64,000 nucleotides of DNA from NCBI RefSeq assembly GCF_019399895.1, contig NC_091868.1, positions 8,681,593 to 8,745,592 of the forward strand, in the 5' to 3' direction. Source of the DNA: Cardiocondyla obscurior. Taxonomy: Eukaryota > Arthropoda > Insecta > Hymenoptera > Formicidae. This document shows, piece by piece, positions 20,700 to 34,200 of this stretch (positions within the stretch are counted from its first letter, which is position 1; every line of letters starts with the position of its first letter). The notes beneath the pieces were generated by a model. It saw nothing but the letters and a program-made list of their open reading frames with translations, did not search any database and was not told the origin of the DNA. Made by a program: the position numbers and the translations under genes.

Positions 20700-23600
20700 A
20701 GTTCTTTCTTTATTACCTCAAAAGATCCATTTCGATATAGATATTAGACTTTTCTTCTTTTAAAAATTAAATGTACGTGAAAATTACGTAAAAGTCGGAA
20801 AATTAATACGAACGACGTCAGGACCAGACTTTTAACCGTTAGACGAAATTAGGCATTGTACGTGCATGCAGCTGCGTAGAATAATTCCGTTTTCTTATAC
20901 GCCGAACTAATTTCACACTTCCGCGGCGTGCTCGGGGAAGCGCGACCTTAAGGGTCGCACGACGCGCTCGTACGACAAAGATTAACACGGCCGATGTGTA
21001 CAATTACGTAGCTCCGTATCCGGCTTGCGTTATATCTCGTGCGACCCGTTTGCTCGACCGCCGACAGGAAGCCAAAGTCGGCCCGGTCCGCCACCACGTG
21101 TGAATCTCCGGGCATTAAAACTCCGCGAGTCGCTGCAAATCCCTGTGAAGCTGGCATTTCATATTTTCAAACGGGGGTTCTTTTTTTCTTTTTTTTTTTT
21201 AACTTAAATTACCGGAGCTTTTTATAAAATTATAAAAGACTAAACACTTGCGCGTGCACACGAAACTGTGAGAAAATTTGTTGATTTTTGATAACCAAGT
21301 GTGCCAGCTTCCACAGTGGATTCTTTAACGACCGCGGTAAAAAGCGACGCGGCAACTACCTCGGATTCCGTTGTTTTACCGGATTAACTCGCCGAGGTGT
21401 GAAACTCGACTTGAGCCGGAAAAATAATCTTTCGAAGGAATCGCCCAAAAATCCTGCATCGAATACCGAAAGAAAGAGAGAGAGAAAGAGAAATATTTAA
21501 TTCAAATTTTTACTCGAATAAAAAAAATGTAAAACAGAAAAAATTAAACTTTGACGTACAAAAGAGAAAATTGTATCAAGCTGATTCAAGGCACCAAAAG
21601 TAGCGCAACGGCCGATAGCTGCGAGAGAAATGTCCGCGTGTATTATCTCGCAACCACTCACATAAATTTTGTTCTTTTCAAAGATAAAATATCATTGTTC
21701 TCCCCGCTCTCCCTCCTCTTACATCCCGGGTGTTGCGTAAGTGTTACGCGGGACAATTGTCCGTCTCAGTTAGGCGGACGTTTTCGAGACGCGGCGTGAA
21801 ATTCTCGCGCGTTCGCGCGGGACGCATCGGCAATATTTCATAATTAGTTGCAATTCAATTTGTATGGCGGCGATACGCGTAGACGCGTGCAAACGCGCAT
21901 AAATATAGCCGGCGCAACCAGGAACAAGAGAAACAGGTTCCAGCCGCGATACCGTAGATCCTTAAGGCATCATCGAGCGGAGTAGTGAGCCAGCTGCGCC
22001 CGGGATTTTACTGTAAATGTCAACCCGAGGCACGCGAAACGTCCCTCCGATTTAAAGGAAAGTCGTTCCGCGAGCCGAGCCGTATAATAAAGCCGTTGCG
22101 CGATTGCCGGGGGATGAGTAGACGCGGAGAGGGTGTTCATTCAACGACCGTAAGGACAGGCCTATAAAGAGCTCTTCTGCGATCTCGTTCTCGCACGAGG
22201 ATGGCGGAGAAGCCCGGGTTAAAAGTCCCTCGCCAACTTTCGGAGCACGGATTGCCCAATCGTAGAAAAAAGTCAATAGGCTCGCGCTAAAGGCGGAATA
22301 AGAACCGAAAGAGCGATCGTCGTCGGCCTTTTTTTGCACGATTAAGCGAATCGACTCGAGGGACGTTCTGTTTGAAACTCGATCGGACCGCCGGGTGATC
22401 GCGATGGGCAATTCTAATTGACGAAACCCAAGGATCCTCGAGTGTGCTCCGCACTTTCCAAACTTTCCTAACGCGACGGACGTGTTTTTAATTTCGAAAG
22501 GCGAAAAAGATATTGTTATACGCGTTACGGCGTGCGACGTAGCACCGTTACGCTTAAACAGAGATACTTGCCGGGCGCATTAGAAAGTTGCGGACTTAAT
22601 GAAAGTACGTGGAGCCGGAGCGTCGTTAATTACCGCTCCTCAGCGTGTGTGAAGTGGCCTAACGTTCACGAGGACGCTAAACGCCGCCCTCGCCGTCTAA
22701 GGATCAGTCTAATTATTTTACGGCACGGATGCGAAAATCGCCAGATCATCGTTAGACAATTTCGCGCCTATTCCTGCTCTTCCTGTTAGTCGAGTTCTAA
22801 ATGTCCCGCGTCTTTAACACGTAGCTGTTCACGCGACCCGACGATATTCTGCATATTTCGATTAATAAAAATTAAAAAATTACAAATGTAATAAAACAAA
22901 TATTTTACGTTCTTAATTAATTACTCCTGGTAATGTGACTGATTAAAATATAAAATAAAATGTTGGCTGAAAAAAATTGCCGAGCAACAAGTAATCTCGT
23001 CTAGTCTCTAAACAAGTCCCGGAATGACTCTGTCCGATAAAGCATGCTCGCACGTCGGCGTAGCGTTTCGCGACGAGGCGTCTTGTTACCGGGCGCACTT
23101 AGGCGTCTTCGGCCATATTCGGCGATGGGTCCAGGCACCTTTACGACCCAGGTAGGACCCGCCGGTAACCCCCGGGGCCCGTTCGCGTCCCTCCCCCGTT
23201 CCCTCGCAAGAGGTTTTTGCGGCCGGTCCGGTTCTCGGCGTCACCGACCTACCGGAACGCGTCGCGCCGGCCTGGAGGGCCCAGGTACGAAAAGACGGAG
23301 GGCACACGGAAATTCCACGACGATCCTCACCGGCGCTTCCCTTTTTGCATCTCCGCGCGGAGCGCCGGCGAGCGCAAGGACGCAGAAGTGAGAACCTAAG
23401 ATTCACCTGTCTCGCGAGATGAATCTCTCGGCGATCCGAGCAGCCCGGAACAGTTGTTCTCATATTATATTATAAAAAAAAAATTATACAGTTTAAATAT
23501 ATTTTTTTTTTCGCTCGTTATTCCTCCGGATCTCGGAAAACTCTATTTCAAGTGCCTATAGTAATAACACGCGGTATCTCGTTGCGGATGCTGGGACGAG

Positions 23601-23940
23601 CGCGCGTGGAAAGGGACGCGCTCGGAAAAAGAGCGACTTCCTCCTTAGCAACAGTCGAAAGTAGAAAATCATGCTACTAAATTTAGATTAAAAGTGGACG
23701 CGGACGTTGAAGGGAGTACTCGTCGTAGGTAGAATCACCTCCGAAGTATCGGCGCGCGCGTTTTATTCCAGGTACCGATTCTCGTCCGCATATCCGAGGG
23801 GATTCGCGGAGCGAATTTACTCGCACGGCGCGGCAAGTCGCGGGGAATTTATCGTGAGGGATCCCTGCGAACGGGTCTTAAACCGGGTGACTCCACGCAG
23901 GACAACGTATCGAAAGAAAAATCCAAAAATATCTTCGGGG
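20700..23940. other. Non-coding CpG-rich DNA, no gene recognised
   Basis: The base composition changes here from AT-rich to CpG-rich. Open frames (for example 22052-22411 minus, 23044-23391 plus) are Arg-rich, a usual by-product of random GC-rich DNA, and match no family I know. Confidence 0.55.
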
Positions 23941-23950
23941 CTCCGATCCC

Positions 23951-24736
23951 ACGCGAGAGAGAAGAGAGATCACGGCGTCGCCGTTCGGAGAGAGAAAGAG
24001 AGAGACGTTAAGAGGATGGCCCCTCCATTCGCGGAGAGCAAACCCCACCACGCGTTTCGAAGGTGGAGGGCGGCAAGGAGAGTGGAGGCGAGTGCGAGAG
24101 AACGAAGGAGAGATCTGCGGAGAGCGAGAGAGAGGAGAGACCGGCGCTGATCCGAAAACTCGGCGGCGGGGCCAGTTTCTCGTAGCTGCTCGCGCGACGG
24201 CAGCCTGCGGCGGCATCGTGCCCGCCGCGTATCTCTTCCCTTCAGTATGAAGCCGACGACCGTGCCAGTTGTAGCGGCTGCACCTGCCGCGTCGTCCTCG
24301 AATACGCGCCGTGTACTCCGCCGCGCCCGCGCCCGCGCTCGAGACCCGCGTCCCCGTGTCTCCCGATTGTGAGCAGCGTCCCGAGAGGATCCCCGCGGCA
24401 AGCGGATCGATCGCGTCCCGCGACTCCTGCGGCCGAAGGAGGGACCGCGGACCTTCGTTCATTTGTTCGTTCGTTCGTTCGTTCTTCATTTGTTCGTTCG
24501 TTCGTTCTTCATTTGTTCGCCGACGCCGAGGGAACGCCGAGAGATCGTCGGAGGCGCGTGTGCCTTCGTGCACGTGTCGCATCAAGGACCAGATAATCGT
24601 GCGCGCGGCTGTGGACCGCGATGCTCGTTTCTTTCCCGGACTAAAAGTGAAAACCCGTTCTTCCCGTCGCTGACGATATCAGACGTTGCGATAACCTTGG
24701 TAATTAGCCCGGCACCGGCAGCTGCTGCGCGGCAAG
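23951..24736 (+). promoter_or_regulatory. GA-rich, CpG-rich promoter-like zone with a donor site
   Basis: Many GAGAGA tracts (23951-24147) lie before a very CpG-rich stretch that ends at GGCAAG|GTGAGT (donor at 24737). This looks like a promoter followed by a non-coding first exon. The next protein gene on this strand is the storkhead-box gene 29 kb away; the link is inferred. Confidence 0.35.
24454..24519. repeat. TTCG tetranucleotide repeat with longer period
   Basis: Runs of TTCG separated by TTCATTTG give a higher-order unit of roughly 25 bases, about two and a half copies. Confidence 0.85.
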
Positions 24737-27700
24737 GTGAGTGCCCGATTTCAACCTCGAGGGTCATTAAATCGTAAGACCTCGCGACCCGTCTCTCCTC
24801 GAATTCGGACTTTTCCAGATTACGCGACTCGATGACGCTCGATAGGCTCTCGAGTGGCCGAGATTCATTGCGAAAGACTCTTTCGGCGGGTTTCGCTTTT
24901 TAATTAGCACGAATTTAAGCATAAAATTTTTACTAGAAAGTCTTTTGTTGCGATTGTTCGCGATTTTAATTTTTTTTTTTTTTTCGAAAACCCGAGAAAT
25001 TAAGATACCACTTTCCGGCGGCGAACAGATCTCATCGAACGCTCCACATCGTGATGCAACACGTCATTGCGCAACGAAATATGATTCGAGGCGGAAACAC
25101 GTAGACATATAATTTCGCGGAATGCCGAAAGTAAGGTGCACGCTGCAAAGTAAAGCAAGAAAGACGCGAGGTGACATAAGATTCATCGTCCCGCTCGATT
25201 CTCGCCTGCGGAATTAATTTTCGATCGGATGCGCGACGTATCGTCGTGTTTCGACTTAATTGGCATCGGCCGAACGCGGAACTCGTTCCGTCACTTGGGG
25301 AGGGTGACCGAAGGATAGTGATTCGTACAAACAACGCGAGGCTCTTCTTTCATCGCCGGGGAAAAAAAGAAAGGAAGAAAAAAAGAAAGAAAAAAAAAAA
25401 TCAAAAAAAAGGAGAAAAAGAAACATTTGTCTTGGCGCTTCCGCCACGCGGTCGACAATAACGCGGCGATAATAGCGAGTTAATAACGGCGAGGCCGCGC
25501 GCGGAGGTCTTCGTTAATGCTAGTCGACGAGAGGCGCTCTTTTGAGAGGCTGAGAACCCGGATGATTTACCGCGTCGTCTCGTCACGACGGGACCGTCCC
25601 CGGCGATTTATTCGGAGGTCGACGGTCTCCTTTTCCGCACGAATCGACGCGCGGCCTGCCGCGACCTCGACCTCGGGGAAATAACGCGGAATTACCATCC
25701 CGAACCGGCTAGAGATAATGTAACGCGGTGCCTCGAGGTCGTGCGAGAGAGACGGTCGCAACAGTTCTCGCTAATGTGTTGCATTAATCGCGAAACTGTT
25801 TCCTACCCCTTGCCCTGCCTCCCGCAACACGTTTTGCTGGATCTAAAAGCCTTTAGGTGTGAAATTTTCGCAGCTCTGAAGCGCAGAATTCGATTACAAC
25901 TCTAGGTTACATTCGTCAATTTTTTATATCTATAGTTTTTTTTTTTTTTTTTTACGATGGTTTCTTACACGTCGACAATTTTTTTAGTAGTTTTTAGAAT
26001 TTTAAATTGATAAAAAATCGTGTGTTTATGAATAGGAAATTAAATTATCTTCACCCTCGACTGATTCGCGAAATTTGGTGACGCGGTTTTTCCATCTCGG
26101 CAATCCGTGTTACACGCGCCGCAATTAAAGTGGCAACTTGTCTTCGGGGACACGGTGACGGTGTTATCCGGGGGATAAACAGCCGCGGAACGCAGTCATT
26201 AACTGTCGACACAATGCCGGGCAATTAAACTGGTTCCACGTGTCTTCGCTCGCGAGAGACTTGTCCGATCTAATTTTCATGGCGATCTACTTGATTATTC
26301 CGGTTTTCGGGCCGCGTTCGCCGATCGAGGGGCTTTTGCACGGCGCAAACGGCGTTTTCTATCGATTACCCTGACGACATGAAAGGCCCGCGTAAAGGAC
26401 ATCGCGGGGAGCAACGTTACGAGGAAAGGTCGCTTTTAAAAGGTTGTCTGGCTTTCACGATAATGAACAGGAGTGAATAGCGACTGAGATTAGCGAGACA
26501 TTGAAGTACGCCCGATTTTGTTCGCGCCGCTATTCAGCGTTTTGAACTTCGCGACCCGGTGGAAAAGCCGCAGCGCTCACGTGGGCTTCGGTAAAATCGC
26601 TCGTATGGGAACGATAAAAGTGGCACACCAGGGGCAGGTGAAAAACGCGTAAACGCCGCACCTGTACGTATAAACGGCGGCATTCAATGTAGTATTAATT
26701 GAGGCTATTTAGCGCTCATATATTACCACCGTGACACAAATAAATTCCGCGGCGAGAACGGCGAGCGCCGCCGATTCCCGTTTCGGTGATAACAGCTGCG
26801 CGAGACGGCTGGCCAAACTCGTTCCTATTATCGTCTAATAATACTCGCCGATTTGTCTACAGGAAACGGGACTAAAACGTAACGAGAAACTGTACGTGAA
26901 AATTGCGTAACGCCTGATTCAGGCGAAACGAATACAAATCCGTGTACCGTTTGACGTCTTTCGTGAAAGATTGGCAACGCCAAGACACAACGCACGTGTA
27001 CGTGTCTTTATCAGTCGATTAAAAAATTTTTTTTTTTTTTTTTTTTTTTTTTCTCTAATAAACTTGATTAAGATCAGAATGGTGACTAATACGAGAAACT
27101 CTAATTGCGCGCGTGTTGGTTCACGTGCAGCGTAAAGAAAAGTATTCAAAGCCGCGTTTCGCAATGCGCGCTTTTCTTACGCACGCGTTGTTTGAAAAAT
27201 GAAAAACGTAATTACTTTGCAGCGAGTAATTATTTATAAAAAAAAAAGAAAAGAAAAAAATTCTAACAAAGTAAAAAAAATATCTGCGAAATTAATTAGC
27301 GTACCGCGCGATATCAGACGCGCGCGAGATACGGCAAACGGGTGCAGGTGTGGAAAACGGGTTATCTTCGCGAGAGGAGTTCGAAAACGATATGCGCGAT
27401 CGTCCGTGAACGCGGAGTCGATCGTTAAGTAAGTCGACGGCCGGTCGAATCGCCGTAAAGATTAGCGCGCGGCCGCTAAACGCGAACGTGGCGGCGCAAA
27501 GAAGATTACGGCTCTCCGAGCACGTCGTTACGCGAGAAGTCTTTCATGCTTGGCTCAAATCGCCATTTAGGTTCCGTTTACGGCGATCCCGCGAGCCCGC
27601 GGCCGCAAAATAGACTTCTCCCCGCGTAATACGGCCGCGGGGATTCCGAGGTCGAGAACGAGCCGATTGTCCGAGTTACGCAACCCCGCGAAAGCCCTCG

Positions 27701-30700
27701 ACCGACTTGGATCTCCCGTTTTCGCGGCAGTTAAAATGTCGCAGAGTTCTGTGGGTAGCTAACGATGTCGCAGGATTTTCGCGAGCTGATAAGACCGATC
27801 CTGCCAGCCGACCTTCGCGAGCGATCGGTTCTCGCCCGCACATGAAGTTACGTCCCGCCGCGTACTCTCCATTTATTTATAGTCGACCTTTAACAGTACT
27901 CTTACTCGGGTCTTTTATACATCCTAAAGGAAAGTTGAACGGCAAGAGTCCATTTTGCGGGCGCAGCCGGCGAGTGCGTCGAGCGCGTAATTGATCGATA
28001 GCTAGCCATCCTTCCCGAGCGTTACGTGGCGGAGGCGGTGGAAGAGAAAATTATCGGCCCGCGCGTTTACCGTCTCCTCCCTCGCGGAGGAGGTAAGAAC
28101 ACCTATCCGGCCCGGCGTGCAATGTGTATTTCTACTTTTAAGTTCGGACCGCCGCGCGGGCAACGAGCTTTGACCAGGCGAACGCTCCGAGATGCAACTC
28201 TCACTTGCCGCGCGACGTCGCGTTTCTCGCTCATGTTAATTAACCGCGGAAGGGAGAGCTACGAAATTAGCCGCGTTACGCGCGGCCCGGCTTCTTCAAT
28301 TTCGCGAGCTCGTTTCTTTTTACATAATACCGTCGAAAAATCCACCGCGACTTTCTCGTACGTTGACTTGGCGAACGTGGGCTGAGATAAAAAAAGGGGG
28401 GAAGGGGGGGGGGGGGGAGGAAGATGAATATTTTAAACGAATCCGAGACATTCGCGTTCGATGGAGCCCGCCGATCCCTCAATTAATCTCCGTGCGAAAT
28501 CTCGCCAAGGCTCCGCCGGCGACCTATCGGCATCTCTTCGGCGAGAAACATCGGCCGTTTATGGTCAAGATTCACCGAGAGAGAGACGAGGAAACCGCGC
28601 CGCGCGATTCAGAAAGCGGAGGTCGGCCGCGGCCGAGAAAGATCCGTCGCCGATCGAGCACGCGCGCAGCGGGGGGATTTTCTAAAGTGATTAGAAATAA
28701 TTGCGGCGACGCGCCGGGACCCCGTAGGCTGGAAAAGTAAGGACGCGCGGCGAGCCCCGCGGATCTTAATTAATTGACTCGCGACTCCCGTCCCCGTGAA
28801 AGCACAGGGAGGAGGAAAAGTCACCGGCGCGACCGGAAGTAAAAGCACACGGGGAATTATCGTCGGTCCGCGGGATCCGCTAATAACGAGGCGCGTTTGA
28901 CCTCGGGCCCGCGGTGCCGTTAATGAGAGATCGTTTCCGACAAGTCGGCGATTTCGCCGCGAATGATCGCGATGAAGTGGACTCTGCCGCGAAAGCAGCA
29001 CACGCGGGTATCAACTCTATCGAAGATCCAGACCTATCGGACAATAACGCGTCGAGTGACGTTACCGAGTTAACGAGGATCCGATTTCAGCGGCTCTCGG
29101 GACGATCACGTCGGATTTGATGAATATAAGAGATATCGGAGACGCGCGGTGCTTTCCTCCAATTAAAAGCAACATGTGCCACATTCGCCGTGAATCATAA
29201 TACGACGGCCGTGTCGATCGTCGTGGCCGGTCGTTAGATCCCCCGTATCCGCGAATTATTCCGCAAAAGCGGAGAGATAGCGGAATAGTAAAACGGATCG
29301 TCTCATCCGATCGCTCGCAGCTTTTCTATATACGTAAACCGATTAGGAACGATTATACTTTCTAAATACTGGCACGACGATATTTCGAATAATAGTCTGT
29401 CCGGAAATATCGCGTCGCTTTCCACCGGAAGTCCTGGAAAAGGCGAATCCGAAATGACGGTAAAAGAACGGTCGCGACTTACGAACCGTCGAATGGTAGC
29501 GATCGTTATCCGAGGCGCGGCATTTAACGAGATATATTCCCCGGCGAAGAAAGTGCGGGCGTTTTTCGCGAGACTCTTATGGAGATAAATCAATGCGGGA
29601 GATCTTGAAAAGGATCACAGTGCTCTCGCGCAAGGACGCGCGCTCGAAGTGCATTATTAACGGCAGAAGCGCACGCGTGTGTAATTACGCGTTATCGTTC
29701 CCAGCGCTTTTCTTCCCGCTTATAAAGAAAACTAATGACCGCGGTAGCGCATAGTTAATTAACCCGGCACGTGGATCGTTATCAGCCGCTCGTACGCGGC
29801 ACGCACGCTCATTGTCACGCACCCACTGTCGCCCCATATCAGAAAATTCAAAAATTGAAAATAAATCACACGAGCGATGCGGAATAAACGGCGAAAGCTA
29901 GAAAAAGGACTGGAGGTGCTTAGGTAACGCGCCTGTAAGATCGTTACGTTGCCGCGAAAGGGGAAACTGCGATCGTTTTCCTGCGTGGAGGAAGTCCTGT
30001 GTCATTAGTACGGGCTGGTCGACCGATAGAGATCGACAATGTATAACGGATCGTCCCTTTTAATGTTAATGCATACACGGCACGGTAGGACGGTCCACGC
30101 AGAATTCGTTTTCACTTTCCACCGGTTACGAGGACTGCGAGCGTGTGCCCACTCACGTTCACCGGCAGAGAAGCGTCAATACCAGGACACACGTATGCAT
30201 ACGCGGCCATTATTCTCTTTACTTGCCGCCAGGCCGATCGGCCAGCGACAGATCGAGTCGAAAGTCCATTTTTCCGCGGTCGCTCGAGGAGAGGAAAGTC
30301 CGATCGTAGGAGGAAAACAATTTAACCGCGACCGCGAAACTCCGCATGTGTGCAGCACTTACGTGTCTATCGGTCGTGTAGAAAACGGCAGAGCCGTCAG
30401 AAATATCGAAAGTCTACCGATGAATAAAAATCACCCCCTCTTTTTTTTTTTTTTTTTTTTTATGACACTCTAGTGGAAAGAAACTAGCGAGAGGGACTGC
30501 TACTTCATCGTCGAGGGTCTCAACGCTGTTCTATCTCAATTGCTAAGACTAGTTTCTTAATTCGATAAACGGTGATTTTTTTTAAGGACCCAAGGGATCG
30601 CGCTGTTCCCTTCCCGAGGAATCTGCGACCTCGCGGTCGTTTTTGGAAATGAAAGTCGTGAGAGGAAATCGATCCGTTCGACGGGGCCGTTGTAAAACGA

Positions 30701-31227
30701 GCGGTGCGTGTCTTTGTTATACGCGTCGAATCCCGGCGCGATCATTAATATCTCGCCGCTGCCGGGACTTGAGATACCGGGGCGGCGACTGGACCGATTA
30801 CCGTTACCGCGCAAACACTGTTGCTGCCGTTAGAAAATGATTTATCGCGGATTGTTCTCGTGGCGAGATTTATTAGGGCAGGCCGCTTATTGAAAACTCA
30901 CGCGGAATCGCGCGAATCGACTAGTGCCTCCGGAGCTGTTTAATTTTTACCGCGAAACCCCACGCGACGTCGAAGAAAACGCGACTCGATGGCACTTTAT
31001 TTATATTTTTAACTGTTATTAATTAAATTTTATTAATTCTTTTTTTTTTTATCGAACGAAAATACATGTAAAACTGTCAGAAACTCCCTGAACTCTTAGC
31101 ACAAACGAAAAGAATATTTTTATTTTTGATAACGAGGTGCGAACCTCACAAGAGTGACGGCACGTACGTGCGTGTCGTTCGAGCTCCACGTTCGCTTTAT
31201 CGAAACGTTTATCCTCTCTGCTTACAG
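24737..31227. other. Non-coding CpG-rich DNA, no gene recognised
   Basis: No open frame resembles a known protein. Holds T runs at 25936-25954 and 27026-27052, and a long G run at 28404-28417. May be the first intron of the storkhead-box gene, which is inference only. Confidence 0.5.
28396..28420. repeat. G-tract
   Basis: G runs of six and fourteen separated by AA. Could form a G-quadruplex and is prone to sequencing error. Confidence 0.85.
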
Positions 31228-31293
31228 ATTTTCTGGAGCGGATCCGTGACGGTTCGGCGATAACCGCGGCCGGTGATAACGCCGATATCCCCG
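31228..31293 (+). other. Possible non-coding 5' exon
   Basis: A 66-bp segment lies between a strong acceptor (pyrimidine tract TTTATCCTCTCTGCTTACAG) and a strong donor (CCG|GTGAGT). It has no ATG, as expected of a 5' UTR exon. It could join a first exon ending at 24736 to the storkhead exon at 53456. Such pairs also arise by chance in tens of kilobases. Confidence 0.3.
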
Positions 31294-34200
31294 GTGAGTC
31301 GATACCTCGTACAGTACTACATTTTCTGTTTTCGTAATCTTCGAGCGTAGCGCACGTTCTCGCGTTTCTCGCTCCTATTTGGGAATTGAATCCGCGAACA
31401 GATTTCAGTACGCGCGAAATTAATTCACACGACGGCGTTCATTTATTCTCGCCGTATAAACGCGGGCATTATCGCACGTTTGCGGGTCTTGTCCTGCCGC
31501 GAAGACTCGTTTAACCGGCGTCGATAAATTACTTTATTAGATCTCCGGGCACCTAATCGCCGGGGAATATCTCGCGAGCGATCGGCGGTCAGTGTTGGCG
31601 ATCGCGGCGGGTATTAGCTTTCAATTTTAACGGATAAGTGCCGCGGGTACGCCACGTGGACGCAAGCCTGCGCGCGTAATATTATATATTAATTAATTAA
31701 CGGTAATTTCGCGAGACGTGTAATTGTGCGCCCGAGATTATCGCGTTTTATCGCCGGCCGGCGGAGCGCTCGATCTCGCGATAAGTCTCGCGCGAATGCT
31801 AAATGCCCGGCGATAAATTTCTCGCGGCGCCGCGCGCGGGAAATTAAGCGCCGTTTGTTCGATCGGGCGCCGATCGATCAAGCCGCGAAATTCGCGCGTA
31901 ACGCCGCCGCCGCGTCGTCAATCGCCGACAAACGAGCGTGATTAATCGCTCGCGCATTGTACCGCGCGGGTCACACCGCGAAAAAGAAGTTCCGTCCCAT
32001 TAATTTTCCACGTTCCGTTAAGCCCTCGGCTCTCGAGGCGCGACGGAGCCCGGCGAGCGAACGCGGAACACGCGAGTTTCTCGGTTAAAATCACTCTTCC
32101 TTTTCTTCTCTCCCCTTGCCCCCCCTCGCTCTTTCGGACTCGCCTTCTTTCTCTCGCGCCGAGAGACCGCCCGTTTCCGCCGAGCGGCGTAAGAACCACC
32201 GAGCGGCTTGTTTTTAAGCTGATTACGAGGCGTCGCGGCTACTTTTACCGCGCCCGGTCGGCTAAACGTTCGTCGCGATCGTGACATTGTTCCTCGCAGT
32301 CCGATATTCCGATCCGTTCCTCGCGTGATGTAACGCAGCGGCCGGTTACATGGCCGTTAGTCTGGCGTAACGCGTCATCGTGAGCGCGCATAAATCGTTT
32401 TTCATTTCGCGCCGATTACTCGTTAATTTAGGCATGTGGAGTGGTGAGCAGGTGTTATTAACACGATTTATAAATGTATCGTCGTTCGAATACGCGGCAT
32501 GCGCCGTTACTCTTCCGCGGTTCTAAATCAATGCCGAATCTCAGCCTCCCTAATGTTAGTACCGCCTGCGCCGAGGTATCGCTGGGGGGGCTGCGATGCC
32601 AGCTTTTATCAATCCTGCGAAACGTCTTACTCGGAAACGCGAGGGTGGAGAACCCGCCTCTTGAAGAACGAGCCGAAGAGCGAGGGGTGAAAAGCTCAGG
32701 ACCCTCTTTAAGGGCATCTGCTCGGCGTACTTATCACGATTAACGTTTCCTACCGTCCGACGTTATTCCCGCAGTTTGAGTCAGCTAATCTGGCTCGTTA
32801 CGGCTCGCATTCACCACTCGGCGAGGATGAATCCGAGCGAGAGATCAGATCGAGAGCTTCGCTCGTGTAGAAGGATACGTTCCCCTTGTCTGAACAGTCT
32901 CGGGCCGAAAAGTGCTTGTCAGGATCATTTCGAATACCCCGGTCGCGCTCGCAAAAAAAAAAAAAAAAAGGAAAAATTTACCGAGCTTGGGCGATCTGTC
33001 ATTATTCATTCATTCACCTCGAGTACTCCTGGAATTGGATGCTACGAATCATTAAAAACTCGCGGCGATTCATCACGACGCGACGACGGCGATTAACCGC
33101 CTCGCGGCAGCGGCGAGAGCGTAATCGGTGAACGATTACTTCCCTGTAAACGGTCGAGCGATTAATTCGTCGGCGATAATGACGGCTCGAGCGATTCGAC
33201 GGCGATAAATCGACGGATTGTTTAATTTAACGTGCACTCGTAATTATTGCCCGGCCCCGCCGGCCGAGGCGGGAAAGGCGAGAGACGATCGTAAATCGCG
33301 CCGCGAGGAGAGCGATCGTAAAATCCGCCGCAAAAATTTGCCCGTCCGTGGACGATGCACTCGCGGCCGGAAAAAGAAAGGATGCAGATGTTCCCGGAAG
33401 TGACGAGGGCCCGGGGAGGACGACGCCTGAGAGACGGGCATTCTCGCACGAAGGATACGCGCGCGCGGATATTATACCGCTCTAGGGCCCCGGGTGTGGC
33501 CGATTGTAGGATAATATGTCCCGAGAATCTGAGCGAGACAGACTAACAGAAAAGACGTTCCCACTTGACGCGCGGAGCAACGTGAAAAAAAAAAAAAAAA
33601 AAAAAAATACTCGCGCGTAATTGTCGATCGCAATTAACCGGCCGGATACCAGCCGTCAGTCGACATGGGGCGGGAAAAGTCTCGGTTTCATTCTAACGTG
33701 ATTGAACGTAGAGCCAAACTAAAAACGCGGCTAATTTTGCACATTATTTTCACGGGTCGGCTAATAGATCTACAATAGAAAGTGGAGGGAATTCGCGCTC
33801 GTGCGAGCATTATTGAATATGCGATTTACGGCAGATCGCGTCTCGCCCGCTCCCAGGGATCGATATATCAATGAAAATATTTTAACGGTTGATAAGTGCG
33901 ACGATGTTTAACCCCCTCGTCGCCGGAGACAGCCCAGGGCGCTGGGCAGAGTCCGTTCCTATATAACTAAAGACGACCACGGTCGTCCGAGTGGAACTGA
34001 CGTTTTCCTCGAGGCGGCACGGCCCGAGCCGACAGTTACAGGTTTCCTCTCTCGCGATTCTTGTACGCACTTTGCCGGAAATTACGTCTCGCGTCTCAAA
34101 ATAATTCTCTTTCAATTACGCTCGCGTTTTAATTTCGTTCCCCTCGAAACGCACGCCACTCTTTCCGCTTTTTCCTAAGTGGACGAACCCGACTACTATT

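Noticed and set aside
23878..24585. Long minus-strand open frame (235 codons) over the GA-rich zone
   Set aside because: Arg/Ser-rich low-complexity translation with open frames on both strands; explained by GA/TTCG repeats and CpG composition, no domain seen.
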